Shown: in pieces, positions 7,537-15,577 of the stretch
Layout of the letters: each line of letters begins with the position of its first letter
Position numbering within the stretch: the stretch's first letter is position 1
Program-made: the position numbers and the translations under genes
Notes under the pieces: generated by a model
Database searches by the model: none
Told to the model about the DNA's origin: nothing
The model's input: only the letters and a program-made list of their open reading frames with translations
Assembly: GCA_018241685.1 (NCBI GenBank)
Contig: JAFEDJ010000062.1
Coordinates: forward strand, 1 to 51,216
Reading direction: 5' to 3'
Length of the DNA: 51,216 nt
Source: Pseudomonadota bacterium
Lineage (GTDB): Bacteria; Pseudomonadota; Gammaproteobacteria; Burkholderiales; Rhodocyclaceae

Positions 7537-8856
7537 TCAGGGCTCCTCGGTGGCCATCTTGCCGATGCGGGCGGTGGTCTCGCGGGTGCGCTCGGCGAGC
7601 TTGCGCACTTCGTCGGCGACCACCGCGAAGCCGCGCCCGCTCTCGCCGGCGCGGGCGGCCTCGATGGCGGCATTGAGGGCCAGCAGGTTGGTCTGGTCGG
7701 CGATCTCCTTGATCGTGCCGACCAGTTCGCCGATGCGGTGCAGTGTGGCCTCCAGCTTGGCCTGTTGTTTCTCGCGGATCTCCCGCTGCTCGTTCTCGCG
7801 CAGCCGGGTGTCGATGTCGGCGAGGGCGCCGACCGCGCGCAGCGGCGTGCCGTCGGCGGTCCGGCGGGTCTGCGCGGAGGCGCGGAACCAGCGGTATTCG
7901 CCGTTCTTCAGGGCCAGGCGGTGGGCCTCGTCGTAGGGCGTGCGTCCGCTGCGGTCGGCCAGGTGGTTGAGAAAGGCCTTCAGCACGCGCTCCCGGTCTT
8001 CCGGATGGAGGCGCGAGGACCAGGCGTCGAGGGTGTTCGGGAAGTCGTTCTCGTCGTTGAAGCCGAGCATCCGCCGCAGCTGTTGTGACCACCACACGGT
8101 GTTGGCCGGGTGGAGGGCGTCGCCGCCAACGATCTCGATGTCCCACAGGCCGTCGCTGAGTAGCTCGCGGACCAGCTCGAAGCGCTCCAGGCTACGCTTG
8201 AGCAGCGCGTCCTGCTCCAACGTGTCGTGGATGTCCAGCAGCGAGCCGGCCACCCGCAGCGGCGTGCCGGACGCATCGCGCAGCGTCGTGCCGATGGCCC
8301 GGAACCAGCGGTAGCTGCCGTCCTTGCGGGCTAGCCGGTAATGAATGTCATACGGCGTGTGGCCGCTGCGGTCGCTCAGGTGGGCGCCGAAGGCCGCACT
8401 TACCCGGCGGGCGTCGTCCGCGTGCAGACGCTGGCTCCAGCTCTCTAGCCGGTCGGGGAAGTCCCGTTCATCCTCGAAGCCGAGCAGCCGCCGCAGCTGG
8501 GGCGACCACCAGACGACGCTGCTGGGATGCGCCGGATCGCCGGCGACCAGGTGGATGTCCCACAGTCCCTCGCCGCTGGCACTGCTGATCAGCTCGAAAC
8601 GCTCGGCCAACTCGGCGGTTTCCCGGCGGGCCTCGGCGAGCGCTTCTTCGAGGCGGACCGTGTCGGCTTCAAGGGTGTCCGCGCGGCGGCGGGTTTCGGC
8701 CGCGCGGTTCAGGGCACCCTGGTGGGCTTCCTGCAGACGGATGTCGAGCTGGGCGAGGCGGCGGGAGGCCCGGAACGGGGTAAGCAGCGGGGTCTCGCCG
8801 GCGAGGGCATCGGCGAAGTGCTCCAGGTGGGCAAGCCACTGGCGATTGGCAAACAC
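7537..8856 (-). CDS. Soluble PAS-PAS protein with a short methyl-accepting chemotaxis hairpin
   Basis: 439 residues from a GTG with GGAG 8 nt upstream. Residues about 35-90 form a charged coiled coil. Two PAS repeats follow (about 90-215 and 225-340), each with the same LLSDGLWDIEIVGGD / VVWWSPQLRRLLGF / YRLARKDGSYRWFRA pattern of the PAS_3 type. The end carries the conserved chemoreceptor tip (EIADQTNLLALNAAIEAARA, then GRGFAVVADEVRKLAERT). The protein stops about 20 residues after the tip, so the long descending helix of normal receptors is missing. No membrane segment is present. A role in energy or redox taxis linked to alcohol oxidation is inferred from its place 96 bp behind the dehydrogenase gene. 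Confidence 0.82.
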   Translation of the reverse strand: MFANRQWLAHLEHFADALAGETPLLTPFRASRRLAQLDIRLQEAHQGALNRAAETRRRADTLEADTVRLEEALAEARRETAELAERFELISSASGEGLWDIHLVAGDPAHPSSVVWWSPQLRRLLGFEDERDFPDRLESWSQRLHADDARRVSAAFGAHLSDRSGHTPYDIHYRLARKDGSYRWFRAIGTTLRDASGTPLRVAGSLLDIHDTLEQDALLKRSLERFELVRELLSDGLWDIEIVGGDALHPANTVWWSQQLRRMLGFNDENDFPNTLDAWSSRLHPEDRERVLKAFLNHLADRSGRTPYDEAHRLALKNGEYRWFRASAQTRRTADGTPLRAVGALADIDTRLRENEQREIREKQQAKLEATLHRIGELVGTIKEIADQTNLLALNAAIEAARAGESGRGFAVVADEVRKLAERTRETTARIGKMATEEP

Positions 8857-8900
8857 GTTGATCGATCTCCGTGGAGAAAGGGGCAGATAGGGGCGGGCGC

Positions 8901-8925
8901 GGGGATGCCCGTCGCGGGCATCCCC
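8901..8925 (-). other. Perfect hairpin between dehydrogenase and chemoreceptor genes
   Basis: An 11-bp perfect stem (GGGGATGCCCG / CGGGCATCCCC) with a 3-nt loop in the 96-bp gap between the two minus-strand genes. No T-run follows on the minus strand. It may stabilise the upstream message end, lower expression of the downstream gene, or be a small repeat element. Confidence 0.5.
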
Positions 8926-8952
8926 GGCCTACGTGTTGCGGAGTGGTGGGCC

Positions 8953-9990
8953 TCAGGCCGAGATGACGACCTTTAGGGCCTTGCTGCTGGCCGCGCTGGC
9001 GAAGGTGGCGTAGGCGTCAAGGGCCTGCTCCAGCGTGAAGCGGTGGGTGATCAGCAGGGACGGATCGAGCTTCTTGGCCTGCACCGTCTTCAGCAGCATG
9101 CCGGTGGTGGCGGTGTCCACCAGGCGGGTGGTGATGGAGATGTTGTGGGCCCACAGGGTTTCCAGGTGCAGGTCCACCTTGGTGCCGTGCACGCCGACGT
9201 TGGCGATCACGCCGCCGGCGGCGACGATGTTCTCGCAGATGCCGAAGGTGGCCGGGATGCCCACCGCCTCGATGGCGGTATCCACGCCGCGGCCTTCGGT
9301 GAGCGCTTTCACCGCGTCGGCGGCTTTGCCGTCGCTGCTGTTCACCACGTCGGTGGCGCCGAAGCGTTTGGCCACGTCGAGGCGGTTGTCGTCCAGGTCC
9401 ACCACGATGATGCGGGCAGGCGAGTAGAACTGGGCGGTCAGCAGCGCCGCCAGGCCGACCGGGCCGGCGCCGACGATGGCCACCGTGCTGCCCGGCTGCA
9501 CCTTGCCGTTGAGTACGCCACATTCGAAGCCGGTGGGCAGGATGTCGCTGAGCATTACCAGGGCTTCCTCGTCGGCGTCGGCGGGGATCGGGTAGAGGCT
9601 GGTGTCGGCGTGGGGCACGCGCACGTACTCGGCCTGGGTGCCGTCGATCAGGTGGCCGAGCTGCCAGCCACCGGTGGTGCAATGGGAATACATGCCCTTG
9701 CGGCAGAACTCGCATTTGCCGCAGCTGGTGATGCAGGAGATCAGCACCCGGTCGCCGGGCTTGAAGGTGGTGACACCGGCGCCGACCGATTCGACTACGC
9801 CGACCCCTTCGTGGCCGAGCACGGTGCCGGGGGCGACGGTGGGCACGTCCCCCTTGAGGATGTGCAGGTCGGTGCCGCAGATGGTGGTCTTGGTGACGCG
9901 CACGATGGCATCGCTGGCGTCCTTCAGCACCGGCATGGGACGTTCTTCCAGGGACTTCTTGCCGGGACCGCCGTAAACGAGGGCTTTCAT
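8953..9990 (-). CDS. Zinc-dependent alcohol dehydrogenase (second copy, different subfamily)
   Basis: 345 residues, medium-chain family. Catalytic zinc region TICGTDLHILKGD and VLGHEGVGVVE, structural zinc lobe CGKCEFCRKGMYSHC, Rossmann motif GAGPVGLAAL followed by VVDLDDNRLD, where the Asp indicates NAD. It resembles Zn-ADHs that oxidise short alcohols or reduce aldehydes; the exact substrate cannot be given. The start at 9990 has a GGAGAAG ribosome site. It is only distantly similar to the dehydrogenase at 5184. A candidate sigma-54 promoter lies 70 bp upstream, and the PAS chemoreceptor-like gene follows in the same direction. Confidence 0.85.
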   Translation of the reverse strand: MKALVYGGPGKKSLEERPMPVLKDASDAIVRVTKTTICGTDLHILKGDVPTVAPGTVLGHEGVGVVESVGAGVTTFKPGDRVLISCITSCGKCEFCRKGMYSHCTTGGWQLGHLIDGTQAEYVRVPHADTSLYPIPADADEEALVMLSDILPTGFECGVLNGKVQPGSTVAIVGAGPVGLAALLTAQFYSPARIIVVDLDDNRLDVAKRFGATDVVNSSDGKAADAVKALTEGRGVDTAIEAVGIPATFGICENIVAAGGVIANVGVHGTKVDLHLETLWAHNISITTRLVDTATTGMLLKTVQAKKLDPSLLITHRFTLEQALDAYATFASAASSKALKVVISA

Positions 9991-10059
9991 TGTTTCTTCT
10001 CCGATCATGTTATGGATTGCCGCGCCCGCCGCCGGGACGGCCACGGGGCGGGGCTTTAC

Positions 10060-10075
10060 AGCAGGGGTCATGCCA
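10060..10075 (-). promoter_or_regulatory. Candidate sigma-54 promoter for the second dehydrogenase
   Basis: On the minus strand TGGCAT-GACCC-CTGCT keeps the GG and GC doublets with correct spacing; the -12 has CTGC in place of TTGC. It is 70 bp before the start at 9990. Confidence 0.55.
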
Positions 10076-10149
10076 TTCGGGCAGGAGCATTCCAGCTGCA
10101 GCGGAGCGCGCTGTTTTGAAAGGCATTTCTGGTTGATGCCGGCAGGCGG

Positions 10150-10190
10150 TCGGTCGGCCGGCGTCTGATCCCCGGACGCCGGCCGACCGA
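10150..10190 (-). terminator. Long perfect hairpin after the COG0523 gene
   Basis: A 16-bp perfect inverted repeat (10150-10165 and 10175-10190, 9-nt loop, core TCGGTCGGCCGGCGTC) begins 3 bp after the stop codon at 10194. A second inverted repeat, CGTCTGATC (10161-10169) with GATCAGACG (10192-10200), overlaps it, so two alternative folds are possible. No T-run is present. Confidence 0.6.
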
Positions 10191-10193
10191 CGA

Positions 10194-11435
10194 TCAGACG
10201 TTGACCGTCCTGCGCGCGAAGCGGCGCGGCTGGACCACCCAGCCTTCGAGCTGCAGGCTGTCGGGGGCGGTCAGGGCGACCCGTTCCGAGAACCAGCAGC
10301 GGGTCGGCAGCAGCGGATTGGCGGCAGTGGCGCGGATGGCCGCCGCGTCGCCGGGCAACTGGGCGAGGGCGGTCCGGATCGCCTCGGCGGCGTCCGGCGG
10401 CAGATCGCGGGTGATGAAGACCAGCCGGCCACGCCGGTCTTCGAAGACGCCTTCCTCCGGCCAGGCCGGCAGGGTGACCGGCGGGTAGGCAACGCTCTGC
10501 ACGCACTGGACGACCCGCGGCCGGGATTCGCCGGCCACGTTGACCAGACCCTTCACGCGCAGCAATTGAGGGCCGTACTGCTGCAGGATGCGCCCCAGCG
10601 CCAGCGCCAGGCCGAACCACGGCACGGGCGCTTCCAGGCGCACCACAAAGCTGGATACGCTGCCGTCGTGGCGCGGGGTATGGACCGGGGCGCGGGTGCT
10701 GCTCTGGCGCGTCCAGCTGAGCGTCGGCGGGGCGCGGTGAGCCTCGGCGTCACGCGCGCGTTCTGCGCCGAGCCAGGCCGCCACGTCGGGCAGCTTGTCG
10801 CCGGGCGCATAGACGCCGCCACCGAACAGGCGGGCCGGTTCCACCTGGCCGTGGCGCACCTCGATGCGCGGCGCGCCGGGGTTGAGTTCGGCCAGGCGGG
10901 CGTTGAGCCGGGCCAGCTGGCTGGAGCCCGCCAGGTCGCCCTTGGTGATCAGCAGGCGGTCGGCCAGCGTCACCTGGCGCACGGCTTCCGGGTGGGTATC
11001 GAGCTGGGCATCGCCGTGGGTGGCGTCCACCACTGTCAGCACGCTGTCGCACACGTAGCGGGCGGCGATGAAGCGCTCCTCCATCAGCGTGTAGACCACC
11101 GGCACCGGGTCGGCGAGGCCGGTGGTTTCGATGAGGATCCGTGCGACCGGTGGAATCTCCCGGCGGGAGCTGCGCTGGTGCAGGGTTTTCAGTGCCTTCA
11201 CCAGGTCGCCCTGCACGCTGCAGCACAGGCAGCCGGAATCGAGCAGCACGGTGCTGTCGTCGATCCGGTCCACCAGGTGGTGATCCACGCCGACCGCGCC
11301 GAATTCGTTGATCAGCAGCGCCGTGCCGGCCAGGGCCGGGTTGCGCATGAGGGCGTTGAGCAGGGTCGTTTTGCCGGCGCCGAGAAAGCCGGTGAGCAGG
11401 CTGACCGGGATGCGGTCGACGGAAGAGGGGGTCAT
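10194..11435 (-). CDS. CobW/COG0523 family GTPase (metal chaperone-like)
   Basis: 413 residues from ATG 11435 (AGGAG 8 nt upstream). The N-terminal G3E GTPase domain shows the P-loop TGFLGAGKTTLLN, the metal-binding CxCC motif in DSGCLCCSVQGDL, ETTGLADP and a base-recognition ITKGDL. The C-terminal CobW_C domain spans about residues 260-400. Family members deliver zinc or other metals to client enzymes, or act in cobalamin synthesis and nitrile hydratase assembly. A strong sigma-54 promoter upstream ties it to the catabolic locus, where two zinc dehydrogenases and a metal-containing carboxylase are obvious possible clients. That client assignment is inference. No His-rich loop is visible. Confidence 0.88.
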   Translation of the reverse strand: MTPSSVDRIPVSLLTGFLGAGKTTLLNALMRNPALAGTALLINEFGAVGVDHHLVDRIDDSTVLLDSGCLCCSVQGDLVKALKTLHQRSSRREIPPVARILIETTGLADPVPVVYTLMEERFIAARYVCDSVLTVVDATHGDAQLDTHPEAVRQVTLADRLLITKGDLAGSSQLARLNARLAELNPGAPRIEVRHGQVEPARLFGGGVYAPGDKLPDVAAWLGAERARDAEAHRAPPTLSWTRQSSTRAPVHTPRHDGSVSSFVVRLEAPVPWFGLALALGRILQQYGPQLLRVKGLVNVAGESRPRVVQCVQSVAYPPVTLPAWPEEGVFEDRRGRLVFITRDLPPDAAEAIRTALAQLPGDAAAIRATAANPLLPTRCWFSERVALTAPDSLQLEGWVVQPRRFARRTVNV

Positions 11436-11499
11436 CGAATGTCTCCTGGTGTTGTGGTCGTTTTTTTCGGTCGCGGAGGTGTCCTCCCGCTGAGGACGT

Positions 11500-11515
11500 G
11501 GCAAGGGTTGTGCCA
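11500..11515 (-). promoter_or_regulatory. Sigma-54 promoter of the COG0523 gene
   Basis: On the minus strand TGGCAC-AACCC-TTGCC, a perfect -24 and a strong -12, 65 bp before the start at 11435. GTCCTC-N5-GAGGAC (11481-11497) lies around the expected transcription start. This is the left half of the divergent regulatory gap 11436-11811. Confidence 0.8.
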
Positions 11516-11624
11516 CGGCGGCCATGGACGCCGCACGGCGCCCGGGAAGCCGGCTGGCGGGGAATCGGCGCGGGCGTGAGTGCGGTGGGACGTCCGGGAA
11601 GCAGCCGCAACAAGGCGCAAGAGC

Positions 11625-11639
11625 GTCCGGAATCCGGTC
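11625..11639. promoter_or_regulatory. Candidate activator site between divergent sigma-54 promoters
   Basis: GTCCGGAATCCGGTC matches the perfect-repeat sequence GTCCGGAAAACGGAC found at 16492-16506 at 12 of 15 positions. It is about 110 bp from each of the two divergent -24 elements (11515 and 11734), a usual distance for an enhancer site. A partial GTCCG copy begins at 11592. Confidence 0.45.
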
Positions 11640-11733
11640 GCGCTGCCCGGCCGCTGCTCCGTCAGGTTGCCGGCGGCGGTGATTTGCGCCGCCGATTCAA
11701 GGGCTTGGCGGCCGGCGGAGAAGCCGCTCGGAC

Positions 11734-11749
11734 GGGCATGGCCCTTGCC
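11734..11749 (+). promoter_or_regulatory. Sigma-54 promoter of the thiolase-ligase operon
   Basis: GGGCAT-GGCCC-TTGCC keeps GG at -24 and GC at -12 with correct spacing. It lies 63 bp before the thiolase start at 11812. Confidence 0.65.
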
Positions 11750-11811
11750 CTTTCGTCGTGCCGGCAGCGCGGCTGCCGCCGCATCCACATCGAATGAAAA
11801 AAGGAGACGAC

Positions 11812-12978
11812 ATGGGGGTAAGCATCATCGGCTGGGCGCATTCGCCCTTTGGACGGCTGGACGACATGGACCTGGAGGCGCTGATCGGTGGCGTCAGCCG
11901 CGACGCGCTGGCCCATGCCGGGGTCGATCCGGCGGACGTGGACGGCATCTGGCTCGGCCATCTCAACGGCGGCTTCGTGCCGGATATCTTTTGTTCCTCG
12001 CTGGTCCTGCAGGCCGATCCGCGCCTGCGCTGGTGTCCGGCGACCCGCGTGGAGAATGCTTGCGCGTCCGGCGCAGCCGCGGTGTTCGCGGCTTGCGACG
12101 CGATCGAATCCGGGCGCGCCGGCTTTGCGCTGGTGGTCGGCGCGGAGAAGATGACCGCGGTGTCCGGCCCGGAGGTCACGCGGATTCTCGGCTCGGCGTC
12201 CTATGTACGGGAGGAAGCCGCCCACGGCATGACTTTCCCGGGCCTGTTCGGCGAACTGGCCGACGCCTACTTCCAGCATTACGGCGACCACTCGGCGACG
12301 CTGGCGCGGATCGCTGCCAAGAACCACGCCAATGGCGTGCGCAACCCGTGGGCGCAGATACGCAAGGATCTCGGCTTCGAGTTCTGCAACACGGAGTCTG
12401 AGCGCAACCCACGCATCGCCGGGCCGCTGCGCAAGACCGACTGCTCGCTGGTGTCGGACGGGGCGGCGGCGCTGGTGCTCGCCGACGATGCCCTGCTCTC
12501 CAACGCACACCGGGCCATCCGCTTCCGGGCGCGGGCTCAGGTGAACGACTTCCTGCCGATCTCCCGCCGTGACGTGCTGAGCTTCGACGGGCCGCGGCGG
12601 GCCTGGGGCACGGCGCTGGCCGGCGCCGGCTGTCGGGTCACCGACCTGTCCTTTGCCGAGGTGCATGATTGTTTCACCATCGCCGAACTGCTCACCTACG
12701 AGGCGATGGGCCTGGCCCGTCCGGGGCGCGGCGCCGACCGGCTGGCGGACGGTACGGTCCATCCGGGCGGCGCGCTGCCGGTCAATGTATCCGGTGGCCT
12801 CAAGGCCAAGGGCCATCCGATAGGCGCCACCGGCGTGTCGATGCACGTGCTGGCGGCGATGCAACTGGCCGGGGAAGCCGGCGACATGCAGGTGGAAGGA
12901 GCGCGACTCGGCGGCGTCTTCAACATGGGCGGCGCGGCGGTCGCCAACTACGTGAGCATCCTGGAGAGGCGGAAATGA
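11812..12978 (+). CDS. SCP2-type thiolase (acetyl-CoA acyltransferase)
   Basis: 388 residues; start at 11812 behind AAGGAGACGAC. It carries the nucleophile motif VENACASGAAA, the AEVHDCFTIAELL segment and NVSGGLKAKGHPIGATG near the C-terminus. As in the sterol-carrier-type thiolases, the last motif reads FNMGGAAVANY without the second cysteine of classical thiolases. Expected role: CoA-dependent cleavage of a 3-oxoacyl-CoA, for example acetoacetyl-CoA to two acetyl-CoA or an aromatic 3-oxoacyl-CoA to acyl-CoA plus acetyl-CoA. It overlaps the ligase gene by ATGA and lies behind a sigma-54 promoter, which supports a catabolic direction. Confidence 0.85.
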   Translation: MGVSIIGWAHSPFGRLDDMDLEALIGGVSRDALAHAGVDPADVDGIWLGHLNGGFVPDIFCSSLVLQADPRLRWCPATRVENACASGAAAVFAACDAIESGRAGFALVVGAEKMTAVSGPEVTRILGSASYVREEAAHGMTFPGLFGELADAYFQHYGDHSATLARIAAKNHANGVRNPWAQIRKDLGFEFCNTESERNPRIAGPLRKTDCSLVSDGAAALVLADDALLSNAHRAIRFRARAQVNDFLPISRRDVLSFDGPRRAWGTALAGAGCRVTDLSFAEVHDCFTIAELLTYEAMGLARPGRGADRLADGTVHPGGALPVNVSGGLKAKGHPIGATGVSMHVLAAMQLAGEAGDMQVEGARLGGVFNMGGAAVANYVSILERRK

Positions 12979-14516
12979 ACCTGGCCCATATCCTCGCGCG
13001 CTCGGCGCGGACCTGCCCCGAGCGCCCGGCGCTCCTCGTCGGCGAGCGCCAGCTGCATACCTACGCGGCGCTGGCCGCACGCTCGGCGCGCCTGGCCGGC
13101 TACCTGCGCCAGAACCTCGGGCTCGAGGCCGGCGAGCGGGTGGCGATCTACATGAGCAACTGCGCCGAATACCTGGAATGCCTCTACGGCACCCTGTGGG
13201 CCGGCCTGGTGGCGGTGCCGATCAACGCCAAGCTGCATCCCCGCGAGGCTGCATGGATCATCGGCAACGCCGGCGCGCGGCTGGCCTGCGTGTCGGCGGA
13301 CCTGGCCGGCGAGCTGGCCCCGGTGCAGCAGGACGAAGGCGAGGTGGTGCCGCTGCTGGTGCCGGGCGATGGTCATTACCTGCGCGCGGTGACTGCATTG
13401 GCGATCCCCGTGCAGGAACGGGCGCCCGACGCGCTGGCCTGGCTGTTCTACACCTCCGGCACCACCGGCCAGCCGAAAGGGGTGATGCTGAGCCACCGCA
13501 ACCTGCAGACGATGACCGCCTGTTTCTTCACTGATGTGGACCCGGTTTCCCGCGACGATGCCTCGGTGTACGCGGCGCCCCTGTCCCACGGGGCCGGCCT
13601 CTACAGCTTCCCCTACATGCTGCGCGGTTGCCGCCACGTGATCCCGGAGTCCGGCGGCTTCGAGCCGGACGAGCTGATCGCCCTGTCCCGTTCCGTTGGC
13701 CGCCTGTGCCTGTTCGCCGCACCGACCATGGTGCGCCGCCTGGTGGACGGGGTGCAGCGCAGCGGCGCCGACCCGTCCGGCTTCCAGACCATCGTCTACG
13801 GCGGTGGCCCGATGTACGCCGACGACATCCGCAGCGCCCTCGATGTGATGGGGCCGCGCTTCGTGCAGATCTACGGCCAGGGGGAGTCGCCGATGACGAT
13901 CACTGCGCTGTCCCGGGAGGTGCTGGCGGACCGCGCGGATCCGAATTGGGCGTCCCGCGTGGCGTCCGTCGGCGTTGCCCAGGCGCTGGCCGAGGTACGT
14001 ATCGTCGATGCCGATGGACGCAGCCTGGCCAGCGACGAGGTCGGCGAGGTGGTGGTGCGCGGCGACGCAGTGATGTCCGGCTACTGGCGCAACCCGGCGG
14101 CCAGCGAGGCCACGCTGCGAGACGGCTGGCTGTGGACCGGCGACATGGGCAGCATGGATTCCTATGGTTTCGTGACCCTTAAGGACCGCTCCAAGGACTT
14201 GATCATCTCCGGCGGTTCCAACATCTACCCGCGGGAGGTGGAGGAGGTGCTGATCGCCCATCCGGGGGTTCGCGAAGTGTCGGTGATCGGCCGCCGCGAT
14301 GCGGAATGGGGTGAGTCGGTGGTGGCCTTCGTGGTGTTGGAAGAGGGGGTCAAGGGTATTGGCGCGGAAGTCCTTGACCGTCACTGCCTGGAACGCATGG
14401 CGCGCTTCAAGCGTCCGAAGGAATACCGCTTTGTGGACGCTTTGCCGAAGAACAATTACGGCAAGGTGCTGAAGACCAGCCTGCGTCGCTTGCTCGCGGA
14501 GGTGCCGGGCGGCTAG
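12975..14516 (+). CDS. AMP-forming acyl-CoA ligase (3-oxoacid or fatty/aromatic acid)
   Basis: 513 residues of the ANL superfamily. Signature motifs: P-loop-like LFYTSGTTGQPKGVMLSH, YGQGESPMT at A5, GWLWTGDMGSMDSYGF, the hinge KDRSKDLIISGGSNIYP, and the catalytic Lys in KNNYGKVLKTSL close to the end. It forms an acyl-adenylate and then the CoA ester. Translational coupling with the thiolase (ATGA overlap) suggests it activates the acid that the thiolase then cleaves, such as a 3-oxoacid produced by ketone carboxylation; in Aromatoleum the comparable step is benzoylacetate-CoA ligase. A separate CoA-transferase downstream could do the same job, so the true substrate remains open. Confidence 0.85.
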   Translation: MNLAHILARSARTCPERPALLVGERQLHTYAALAARSARLAGYLRQNLGLEAGERVAIYMSNCAEYLECLYGTLWAGLVAVPINAKLHPREAAWIIGNAGARLACVSADLAGELAPVQQDEGEVVPLLVPGDGHYLRAVTALAIPVQERAPDALAWLFYTSGTTGQPKGVMLSHRNLQTMTACFFTDVDPVSRDDASVYAAPLSHGAGLYSFPYMLRGCRHVIPESGGFEPDELIALSRSVGRLCLFAAPTMVRRLVDGVQRSGADPSGFQTIVYGGGPMYADDIRSALDVMGPRFVQIYGQGESPMTITALSREVLADRADPNWASRVASVGVAQALAEVRIVDADGRSLASDEVGEVVVRGDAVMSGYWRNPAASEATLRDGWLWTGDMGSMDSYGFVTLKDRSKDLIISGGSNIYPREVEEVLIAHPGVREVSVIGRRDAEWGESVVAFVVLEEGVKGIGAEVLDRHCLERMARFKRPKEYRFVDALPKNNYGKVLKTSLRRLLAEVPGG

Positions 14517-14540
14517 GGGCTCTGTCGCGCCTTTCCAGCG

Positions 14541-14572
14541 GCTGTGGGAGCGAATGAATTCGTTCCCGCAGC
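14541..14572. repeat. REP-like palindrome after the ligase gene
   Basis: A 32-bp imperfect palindrome, two 15-base arms (left arm GCTGTGGGAGCGAAT) with two G-T pairs, 24 bp after the ligase stop. It resembles the GTGGGAGCG...CGC repetitive extragenic palindromes of Pseudomonas and relatives, and its core GCGAATGAATTCG recurs at 16349. It may also end the thiolase-ligase transcript. Along with the promoter elements at 14664-14759 it accounts for the gap 14517-14851. Confidence 0.5.
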
Positions 14573-14663
14573 CCGCGGGCCAGGAATGGCAGGAGGCTTC
14601 AGGCTCTATCCGCACATCATCGACCGACGGGTGCCCGAATTTCGTACGAGCATTCGGAGGGGC

Positions 14664-14736
14664 GACCGCTATTAGGACGACTATTCCTCCAGAAAATCCA
14701 GGTCGTTTTTCTATTTCCTTTTTAATCAAATGGATA
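14664..14736 (+). promoter_or_regulatory. Candidate activator site and IHF-like site
   Basis: GACCGCTATTAGGAC (14664-14678) keeps the outer GNCCG and GGAC of the repeated GTCCG-N5-CGGAC motif and lies 66 bp upstream of the -24. AATCAAATGGATA (14724-14736) matches the IHF consensus WATCAANNNNTTR except at two of the last three positions; the same AATCAAATGG word occurs at the 34775 promoter. Confidence 0.3.
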
Positions 14737-14743
14737 TTGTCGC

Positions 14744-14759
14744 TGGCACCGCTCTTGCT
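14744..14759 (+). promoter_or_regulatory. Sigma-54 promoter of the CoA-transferase operon
   Basis: TGGCAC-CGCTC-TTGCT is a perfect RpoN promoter, 93 bp before the GTG start at 14852. Confidence 0.85.
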
Positions 14760-14851
14760 GAATAAGGATTGCACGGAAGGGCCGTTGCTCCAATTCACGG
14801 GGAAATGGCTGCTTGAAAGACAGGGCAATTCTTGAATAGAGAGGATGCAAG

Positions 14852-15574
14852 GTGTCTGTGAGAAAAATCCATTCGTCGGCCAGGGCTGCCCTGGCTGATG
14901 TATTGCGCGACGACATGACGATCATGTCCGGTGGTTTCGGGCTGTGCGGCATTCCGGCGGCCTTGATCGATGCGGTGCTGGAATCCGGCGTGCGCGGGCT
15001 GACGATCATTTCCAACAACCCGGGTACCGAAAGCATGGGGCTCGGCAAATTGTTCAAGACCCGCCAGGTGCGCAAGCTGGTCTGTTCCTATGCCGGCGAG
15101 AACGCCGAGTTCGCGCGCCAGTACATGGCCGGCGAGGTGGAGGTGGAATTCAACCCGCAAGGCACGTTGGCCGAGCGCATCCGCGCCGGCGGCGCGGGCA
15201 TTCCGGCCTTCTACACGCGGACTGGAGTCGGTACGGTGATTGCCGAGGGCAAGCCGCTGGCCGAGTTCGACGGCAAGCTGTATGTGCAGGAGCGCGGCCT
15301 GAAGGCGGACTTGGCGCTGGTTCACGCATGGAAGAGCGATACCGAGGGCAACCTGGTCTATCGCATGACCGCGCGCAACTTCAACCCGATGATGGCCAGC
15401 GCCGCTGCGCTGACGGTGGCCGAGATCGAGCAGCTGGTGGAGCCCGGCGAGATCGACCCGGACCACATCGTCACGCCGGGCATCTTCGTGGATCGCCTGG
15501 TGCCGCTGGCGCAGGTGGACAAACAGATCGAGCAGCGCACGGTTCGTCGTCGTGCCGCCGTGGTGGAGGAATAA
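14852..15574 (+). CDS. scoA: 3-oxoacid CoA-transferase subunit A
   Basis: 240 residues, typical of the A subunit of succinyl-CoA:3-oxoacid CoA-transferase. The family I pattern is clear: MSGGFGLCGIPAALIDA at the N-terminus, LTIISNNPGTESMGLGKL, then FNPQGTLAERIRAGGAGIPA and FYTRTGVGT. It starts with GTG behind GAGAGGA. With subunit B it moves CoA from a donor (usually succinyl-CoA) to acetoacetate or a related 3-oxoacid. Placed behind its own sigma-54 promoter in this locus, it should activate the product of the ketone carboxylase. The gap to subunit B is 3 bp. Confidence 0.9.
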   Translation: MSVRKIHSSARAALADVLRDDMTIMSGGFGLCGIPAALIDAVLESGVRGLTIISNNPGTESMGLGKLFKTRQVRKLVCSYAGENAEFARQYMAGEVEVEFNPQGTLAERIRAGGAGIPAFYTRTGVGTVIAEGKPLAEFDGKLYVQERGLKADLALVHAWKSDTEGNLVYRMTARNFNPMMASAAALTVAEIEQLVEPGEIDPDHIVTPGIFVDRLVPLAQVDKQIEQRTVRRRAAVVEE

Positions 15575-15577
15575 ACC

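Noticed and set aside
12669..12974. Fusion of the ligase with an upstream extension in the same frame
   Set aside because: The ATG at 12975 overlaps the thiolase stop in the ATGA manner and gives a full-length ligase; the upstream frame overlaps thiolase coding sequence.
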